Assembly: GCF_002250705.1 (NCBI RefSeq) | Contig: NZ_NMVP01000002.1 | Span: 62,001 to 126,000 of the forward strand | Reading direction: 5' to 3' | Source of the DNA: Enemella evansiae | Lineage (GTDB): Bacteria; Actinomycetota; Actinomycetes; Propionibacteriales; Propionibacteriaceae | DNA length: 64,000 nucleotides | In this document: in pieces, positions 58,590-64,000 of the stretch | How the letters are laid out: every line of letters begins with the position of its first letter | How positions within the stretch are numbered: the first letter of the stretch is position 1 | The notes under the pieces: generated by a model | The model's input: the letters and a program-made list of their open reading frames with translations, nothing else | Told to the model about the DNA's origin: nothing | Databases searched by the model: none | Program-made: the position numbers and the translations under genes

Positions 58590-59465
58590 TCAATGGGTGA
58601 GCAGGGACCAGACCTCGGCGCGCACCTCGGGGAGGTCGACGGGTTCACCGGCCAGGGTCTGCAGGGCCTCGACGACCGGCCAGCCGATCAGCGCGCCGTA
58701 GCGGGCGGAATAGATGGCCAGGTCGGTGATCCGGTAGGCGTCGTCGCGGTCGAAGAACAGATAGCCGAGCAGCTGGTACACATCGGCCAGGCTGAGCCGG
58801 TCGCTGCGTACCCCGGTCTTCGGGTCGCGTACGCCGAGCCGGGTCTTGATGTCGATCAGGACGCCACCGGCGATCAGATCGGCGTCGGCGGCGCAGAACT
58901 CCGATCCGGTGAAGGTGGGTCCCAGCCGGTACGGCGGCCGCAACCGGGGCAGCAACTCGCGTTCGGCCAATCCCTGCAGGGCAACGAGTTGCTCGATCGC
59001 GTCGGCACCGGCCAGACCGAGCAACTCGGGGGTCCGGAACCGATCCGCCCGCAGCAATCCGTCCAGCGCCGAACCGCGACGGAGCCCGGCCCGGTAGACC
59101 TCGGTGGTCAGCGCCAGCGCCCAGCACGCCCGGCCGAGTGCGGCCGCATCCCCGTTGACCGCGGCCCGTTGCGCGGCCTTCACCACGCCGACGATCTGCT
59201 CCAGTTCCCTGGCGTGGTTGGCGAAGCCGATCCAGCTGATCTCGGCTCGATCCTGCGGGTCGAGCAGGAACCGTAGCGCCAGATCCAGCGCCGCCCCCAC
59301 CTGGCCCGGATCGGCGCTGCCGCCCGCCACCCGCAACTCCCCCGACCGCGCCCGGAAGTCGGTCTGCAGGGCGCGGACGTGCGGGAACCGGCGGTCCAGG
59401 AACTCCCGCAGCGGTGACCGCTTGTCACCGAGGGCGGCGGTCAGATTGCTGTAGCGGTAGGCCAT
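58590..59465 (-). CDS. Conserved hypothetical protein with possible PD-(D/E)XK nuclease motif
   Basis: A 291-aa soluble protein that I do not recognise. The first 190 residues are helical, including LDLALRFLLDPQDRAEISWIG. Residues about 195-260 contain a pattern like a PD-(D/E)XK nuclease core: GSEFCAADADLI, then GGVLIDIKT (D-x-K) about 15 residues later, then YQLLGYLFFD, resembling the Q-x3-Y motif of RecB-type nucleases. ATG 59465 (MAYRYSNLT) begins 10 nt before the end of the carboxylase gene's partner region. It is downstream of the carboxylase on the same strand. A DNA-processing or defence role would be speculation without structure evidence. Confidence 0.6.
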   Translation of the reverse strand: MAYRYSNLTAALGDKRSPLREFLDRRFPHVRALQTDFRARSGELRVAGGSADPGQVGAALDLALRFLLDPQDRAEISWIGFANHARELEQIVGVVKAAQRAAVNGDAAALGRACWALALTTEVYRAGLRRGSALDGLLRADRFRTPELLGLAGADAIEQLVALQGLAERELLPRLRPPYRLGPTFTGSEFCAADADLIAGGVLIDIKTRLGVRDPKTGVRSDRLSLADVYQLLGYLFFDRDDAYRITDLAIYSARYGALIGWPVVEALQTLAGEPVDLPEVRAEVWSLLTH

Positions 59466-59475
59466 TGCGGGCCGC

Positions 59476-62400
59476 TCAGTCGTCGCCGCCGGCGTCCTGC
59501 TGGGCGAACCGCTTCTCGATCGCGGCGATCAGCTTCGGCCGCAGCTCGGTCGGGCTGATCACCTCATCGACCGACCCGACCTCGACGGCCCGGTGGATCG
59601 AGTGGATGCCGTCGAACTCGGTCGCCAACTCACCGATCTTCTCCGCCCGCAGCTGCGGCCGCAGCTCGGCGAGCTCCAGCATCAGCGCACCGCGTTCGGT
59701 GTCATCGGCGGCCGCGATCCGTTGCTCCAAAGAGGTTGCGCGCTCATCCGCCGCCGCCCGCCGGTCCACCTCGGAGGAGAAGACGACCGCCGCGGCGGGC
59801 GCACCGCCGAGCACCGAGGCGTACGAGCCCTCGACCGCCAGCACCGTCAGCTCGGGGTTCAACCGCTTGCTGAACACCACGAACGCACCGCCGTGGTATC
59901 GGCTGATCACACAGAACACGATCGGGCCGTCGAAGTTCACCACCGCCCGGCCGATCTCGGCACCGTACTCCAGCTGAAGATTCCGCATCGACTCCGGCGA
60001 TCCGTCGAACCCGGACAGGTTGGCCAGGATCACCAGCGGCCGGTTGCCGGAGGCGGCGTTGATCGCCCGGGCCACCTTCTTCGACGAACGCGGGAACAGG
60101 GTGCCCGCGGTCCAGGTGTCCGGGCCGTCGGTCGCCAGATATCCGTGCCGGGCAACGGGTTTCGACTCGATCCCGACCAGGCACACCGGATAGCCGCCGA
60201 GTCTGGTGTCGGCGACCACGGCGGTATCGGCATCGGCCATCTTCGCCCAGCGCTCCAGCATCGAGGCGTCCGCGTCGGCGACGGCCCGCATCACGGTGCG
60301 GATGTCGAAGGGCTTCTTGCGATCGGGGTTCCTGTCGACGGAGAAGATCTCCCCCACCGTCGCGAATTCACCCTCGTGCGGGAAGTCCGAGATGTCCCGA
60401 TCCACCGGGTCACTGGTCTCGGTGCGCCGCGGCCGCTCCTCACCGGGCAGCACATAGCTGTGCTCGTAGTGGCTCATCAGGATGCCGAAGGCGGTCACCA
60501 GATCCGGCGCCCAGTACTGCGCCTGACCGTTGGGGCCCATCACCCGGTCGTATCCGCCGATGCCGTAGTTGTCCTCGGCCGAGACACCGCCGGAGAAGTC
60601 CAACGACTGCTTGCCGGTGAGCACCATCGCCGAATCCGGGGTCATCACCAGGATTCCCTTGGTGTGCATCAACATCGTGGCTTCGGCGTTCCAATAGGGC
60701 TGGGCGCCGACGTTGATCCCGGCGACGACGACATTGATCTCGCCGCCGTCCTGGGTGAACTCCACGATCCGCTTCAGCGCGGCCGCCACCCAGTCCATGT
60801 TCTCGGTGCCGGAGTCCATCGACACCCGGGCTCCCGCGGACAGCGCGAACCACTCGACCGGGACGCCGAGCTCCTCGGCCAGGTCGATCCCGGCGATCAC
60901 CAGCCGGCACTCCGCCTCGGACAGCGCACCGAGGGAACGGGTCGGGTCACCGCTGAGCACCACCCGGGTGATGCCCTCCGGATAGATCTCGGTCGGGGTG
61001 GTCACCACCGCGGCGATGATGCCGGCCGGGTTGCTGCCCTCGGGCCGCTCCACCGGCACGAAGGCGCCATCGTCGTCGAAGTCGTATTCCACCACCGTGC
61101 CGCCGCGACCGGCGAGCAGGGGTTTCAGGTCATAGGGGTACGCCAGCCCGCGGCGGCGCGCCCGCATCGCCCGGGCCGCCGATTTGTCCAATGGCTGCAG
61201 GGGTTCCCGCGGTGGGGCGGTGACATCGGCGATCGTGCCGCGGCCGGGCGTGTTGTGGAACCGGATCGCGATCGGGCGCACCTTGCCGTTCGGGCCGGGG
61301 ATCCGGCCCATGGTGAGCACCTCCTCGATCCCGGCGCCCTCGCTGAGCGGGGTGATCTTGGACTGCAGCGCGGTGAGGTGTTCCGGGTCGGCGTCCACGA
61401 CCGGCCAGACGGTGACCCAGACGTGGTTCACATCCATCCGCGAACCCGCGCGGCCGCGGGCGGTCCGGACCCGGCGGATCGCCTCCAGCCCGTGCTCCAC
61501 CGCCCGCTCGGCGTGCGGCAGGGCGACGGTGCGGCCCTCCTCGTCGCGGACCGCGGAGACCTGGCGCACCTGCGCCATCGCGATCAGTCGCCGGTCGGCG
61601 GGGTTGCTGCGCGCCACCGCCTCGTAGAGCAGCACGTCGTCCGGCGCATCCAGCCTGGTGACGTCGAACTCCGCGAGCCGCCACAGGTTCAGCCGGCGGC
61701 CCACCATCGGGTGGATGCCGTGCACCAGCTCGTCCTCGACCATGGTGAACTGCTCGGCCGCCGGGTCGGGACGCATGGTGAAGTAGTCCACCGGGCGGCC
61801 GTCGGTCGGGCAGATCGCGATGCTGACCCGGCGGGCGCGGCGGGTGAAGTCCTGCGATTCCAACCAGGACAGCAATCGCTGCCGCAGCTCGGGCACCTCG
61901 CCGACCTCACCCGGCCAGCGCAGATAGATCTCGACCACGTTCTGCTGGTCGTCGGCGAGCTGCTCGGCGACGGCCCGGGACAGCGGCGAATCGGCGACCA
62001 GTTCGGCCTCCTCGCCGATGGTGGAGATCACCCGGGTGTCACCGTGCCCGTCGGCGGTGTAGGAGGCGTAGACGACCGGCCGGCCGGCGACGTCGGTGAC
62101 GGTCAGCCCGCGCAGATCGTATTCCAGGTAGTGCCGCTGGATCAGCACCTCGAGCATCGGCTCGATGCTCGGCAGCCCATCGGCCATCCGGTCCCGCAGG
62201 AAGCCGACCAGCTGCTCCGGGATCGCCGCCAGGGCAGCGATCCGGGCGTCCCGGTCGGCGGCGTCCGGGTCGCTGAGTGCGTCCAGTTCGGCGGCCACCC
62301 CGTCGAGCACCTCGCGGCGTTCGGCGTCCACGGCCGGCTGGTCGAACCAGCGGAACCGGATCGAGCGGGCCAGGTCACCGATGATCGGCTGGCGGCGCTG

Positions 62401-64000
62401 GGTGGCCCGGACGGTACGCTCCAGCAGCGCGCGGGCGCGGACGGCCCGCTCGCCGGTGGGCGGGGTGTCCCCGGCCCAGCACTGCAGCAGCCCGACGATC
62501 ACATCGACGTCCCAGTTCCGCTGCTGGGCAAGGAGAATCCGGAAGACCGCCTGCTCCAGCTCCGGGGTGCGATCCAGTGCGGTGATGCCGTAGTGCGCCA
62601 GCACCCGCAGCAGCCGGTCGGCGAACACCTCGGGCAGTGCGCTGCGCTCCACGTCCAGGGTGCGCAGATAGTCGTGGAAGTGCTCGCGGGAGCTGTGCAC
62701 CCGCAGTTCGGTCTGCAGTTCCTCACCGGCCGGGTGGTTGCGGAGCAGCTCGGCGATGTCGGCGAAGATGCCGATCAGCTCGCCCTCCTCGGCCTGCACG
62801 TCGATTCCGGCGGCGACCAGGTCGGGGCGCAGCGCGCGGTATTCGGCGATCAGCTCCTCGCGGCCGGTGACGTCGTGGCCGAGCAGCAGGGCACGCAGTT
62901 CGGCGAGCACGGCCCGGCCCCGCTCAACCGGGGTCGCCTCCCCCGCCGCCTCCGGCAGGTCCAGCGGCGCGGCCTCGGTCTCGGTCTGTTCGTCGTCCTC
63001 CCCCAGCGGTTCGAGCCGGGCCAGCGGCGTACCCGACTCGACCTGGGTGCCGGCGCGGACCAGCAGCTCGCGGACCCGGGAGGCGGTGGGGGCCGGCAGC
63101 ACGGTCTCCATCTTCATCGATTCGAGCACCAGCACCGGGGCGCCGGCGGCGACCTCCTGGCCGACCTCGACGGGGGTGGCGACGACCAGGGCCGGGGCTG
63201 GGGAGCGCAGCACGCCGCCCTCGTCGCGGCTGATCCGGTGCGCGACGCCGTCCACCTCGACCAGGGTGGTCGGGCCCTGGCTGGCGGTGACCAGCCGATA
63301 GCGGCGGCCGTCGACGGTGATCCGGCCGTGCACCTCGTCGAGCCGGGTGAGCGCGGCCTCGACGGTGCGCGGTGGCTGACCGGGGGCGGTGATCGTCACC
63401 CGGTGCCGGTCGGGCCCGATCTGCTGGACCGCGGTGGCGTACGTGGTGCCGCCGAGCTTGAGTTCGATCTCCTGGCTGGTCTCGTGCCGCAGCTGCGGGC
63501 GGCCGCCGCTGGCGGTGGCCAGGAAGTGGGCGATCTCGGCGCGCTGGGCGTCCTCGGCGGCCAGCACGGCGGCGGCGGCCAGCGCGATGCCGGTGTGCCG
63601 GCGGGCGGACAGTCCGCCCTCGGCGCGGACCCGGTCGATCCAGCCGGTGTCGGCCCATTCCGGTTCCCCGCGGACCACCTCACCGGCGTCCAGCAGCTCG
63701 AGCAGGAAACTCTTGTTGGTGGCGCCGCCGTCGATCACCACGGTGGTCTCCTGCAGCGCGCGGCGCAGCCGGGCCAGGGCCTCGGCGCGGGTGGCGCCGT
63801 GGGCGATCACCTTGGCGATCATCGAGTCGAAGTCGGCGGGGATGGTGTCCCCCTCGGCGACACCGGTGTCGACGCGGATGCCCGGCCCGGAGCCGAACTC
63901 CAGCCGCCGGATCCGGCCCGGTGCGGGCGCGAAGTCGCGGTCCGGGTCCTCGGCGTTCAACCGGGCCTCGACGGCGTGCCCGTGCTCGACGGGCCGCTCG
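59476..64000 (-). CDS. Single-chain long-chain acyl-CoA carboxylase (partial, N-terminus beyond window)
   Basis: At least 1507 residues of a multidomain biotin-dependent carboxylase. The frame is open to the right edge, where it reads EHGHAVEARLNAEDP, the end of a biotin carboxylase domain. The biotinyl domain has VLVLESMKMETV; the biotin-accepting lysine codon is at 63112-63114. A long central domain follows, and the C-terminal carboxyltransferase has GGEINVVVAGINVGAQPYWNAEATMLM, GIGGYDRVMGPNGQAQYWAPD and GAPAAAVVFSSEVDRR. This order (BC-BCCP-central-CT in one chain) fits the actinobacterial long-chain acyl-CoA carboxylase, which carboxylates acyl-CoAs of broad length. The hypothetical gene follows 10 nt downstream. 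Confidence 0.88.
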   Translation of the reverse strand, partial: ERPVEHGHAVEARLNAEDPDRDFAPAPGRIRRLEFGSGPGIRVDTGVAEGDTIPADFDSMIAKVIAHGATRAEALARLRRALQETTVVIDGGATNKSFLLELLDAGEVVRGEPEWADTGWIDRVRAEGGLSARRHTGIALAAAAVLAAEDAQRAEIAHFLATASGGRPQLRHETSQEIELKLGGTTYATAVQQIGPDRHRVTITAPGQPPRTVEAALTRLDEVHGRITVDGRRYRLVTASQGPTTLVEVDGVAHRISRDEGGVLRSPAPALVVATPVEVGQEVAAGAPVLVLESMKMETVLPAPTASRVRELLVRAGTQVESGTPLARLEPLGEDDEQTETEAAPLDLPEAAGEATPVERGRAVLAELRALLLGHDVTGREELIAEYRALRPDLVAAGIDVQAEEGELIGIFADIAELLRNHPAGEELQTELRVHSSREHFHDYLRTLDVERSALPEVFADRLLRVLAHYGITALDRTPELEQAVFRILLAQQRNWDVDVIVGLLQCWAGDTPPTGERAVRARALLERTVRATQRRQPIIGDLARSIRFRWFDQPAVDAERREVLDGVAAELDALSDPDAADRDARIAALAAIPEQLVGFLRDRMADGLPSIEPMLEVLIQRHYLEYDLRGLTVTDVAGRPVVYASYTADGHGDTRVISTIGEEAELVADSPLSRAVAEQLADDQQNVVEIYLRWPGEVGEVPELRQRLLSWLESQDFTRRARRVSIAICPTDGRPVDYFTMRPDPAAEQFTMVEDELVHGIHPMVGRRLNLWRLAEFDVTRLDAPDDVLLYEAVARSNPADRRLIAMAQVRQVSAVRDEEGRTVALPHAERAVEHGLEAIRRVRTARGRAGSRMDVNHVWVTVWPVVDADPEHLTALQSKITPLSEGAGIEEVLTMGRIPGPNGKVRPIAIRFHNTPGRGTIADVTAPPREPLQPLDKSAARAMRARRRGLAYPYDLKPLLAGRGGTVVEYDFDDDGAFVPVERPEGSNPAGIIAAVVTTPTEIYPEGITRVVLSGDPTRSLGALSEAECRLVIAGIDLAEELGVPVEWFALSAGARVSMDSGTENMDWVAAALKRIVEFTQDGGEINVVVAGINVGAQPYWNAEATMLMHTKGILVMTPDSAMVLTGKQSLDFSGGVSAEDNYGIGGYDRVMGPNGQAQYWAPDLVTAFGILMSHYEHSYVLPGEERPRRTETSDPVDRDISDFPHEGEFATVGEIFSVDRNPDRKKPFDIRTVMRAVADADASMLERWAKMADADTAVVADTRLGGYPVCLVGIESKPVARHGYLATDGPDTWTAGTLFPRSSKKVARAINAASGNRPLVILANLSGFDGSPESMRNLQLEYGAEIGRAVVNFDGPIVFCVISRYHGGAFVVFSKRLNPELTVLAVEGSYASVLGGAPAAAVVFSSEVDRRAAADERATSLEQRIAAADDTERGALMLELAELRPQLRAEKIGELATEFDGIHSIHRAVEVGSVDEVISPTELRPKLIAAIEKRFAQQDAGGDD

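Overview
The window reads as chromosomal DNA from a very GC-rich (by eye about 70%), Gram-positive actinobacterium. The best guess is a member of the Propionibacteriaceae or a close relative. The evidence is dense GTG/ATG-started genes with 1- to 4-bp overlaps, a DUF222-type HNH endonuclease, a single-chain long-chain acyl-CoA carboxylase, class C sortases with an LPXTG pilin, a stand-alone LigD-type polymerase and a DUF2617/DUF350/spermidine-synthase cluster. No rRNA, tRNA, CRISPR array, integrase or transposase was seen.

Layout. 1-3 kb: partial AgaS-like sugar isomerase (SIS), divergent from a ThrE-type exporter that overlaps an RNase HI with an extra DUF4440 domain. 3-6.3 kb: a DHA2 drug exporter and DoxX protein divergent from a MarR regulator, then a FrnE-like DsbA protein whose promoter carries a near-copy of a motif in the MarR promoter. 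6.4-8.5 kb: a yybP-ykoY (Mn2+) riboswitch, a CaCA-type cation antiporter and an MntR/DtxR regulator, which look like a manganese-homeostasis unit. 8.5-12 kb: metabolite:H+ symporter and metallo-beta-lactamase-fold hydrolase divergent from a LysR regulator. 12-15.4 kb: PadR regulator, DHA2 exporter and DUF445 protein in one overlapping operon with a clear promoter/operator. 15.4-20.8 kb: LigD polymerase, then a TetR regulator upstream of a very large RND pump that contains an inserted coiled-coil hairpin. 21-24 kb: DUF2617, small lipoprotein, DUF350 and membrane-anchored spermidine-synthase-like enzyme. 24-25.9 kb: EcsC-like protein and a CurA-like reductase.

26-40.3 kb is a phosphonate locus: phnD, phnC and a fused phnE transporter; a divergent FAD-dependent amino(phosphonate) oxidase-like gene facing a PhnX-like hydrolase and a PhnF-type regulator; then phnG-phnH-phnI-phnJK-phnL-phnM, with PhnJ and PhnK joined in one polypeptide. 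phnN and phnP are absent from the window. A DUF222 HNH gene flanked by two families of intergenic repeats sits between the transporter and the catabolic genes and looks like an insertion. Copies of the same repeats lie at the 3' ends of other genes (about 5.5, 16.4 and 44.6 kb) and twice supply the stop codon.

40.3-44.6 kb: DUF1684 protein, S9 peptidase and VWA lipoprotein. 44.7-55.5 kb is a pilus island read on the minus strand: an 821-aa LuxR-type regulator, a 1301-aa tip adhesin (LPKAG), an LPLTG shaft pilin with canonical pilin motif and E-box, two class C sortases and a tyrosine-phosphatase-like protein. 55.6-58.6 kb: malate synthase G and an IclR regulator. 58.6-64 kb: a possible PD-(D/E)XK-type unknown protein and the C-terminal three quarters of the multidomain acyl-CoA carboxylase, which runs off the window end.
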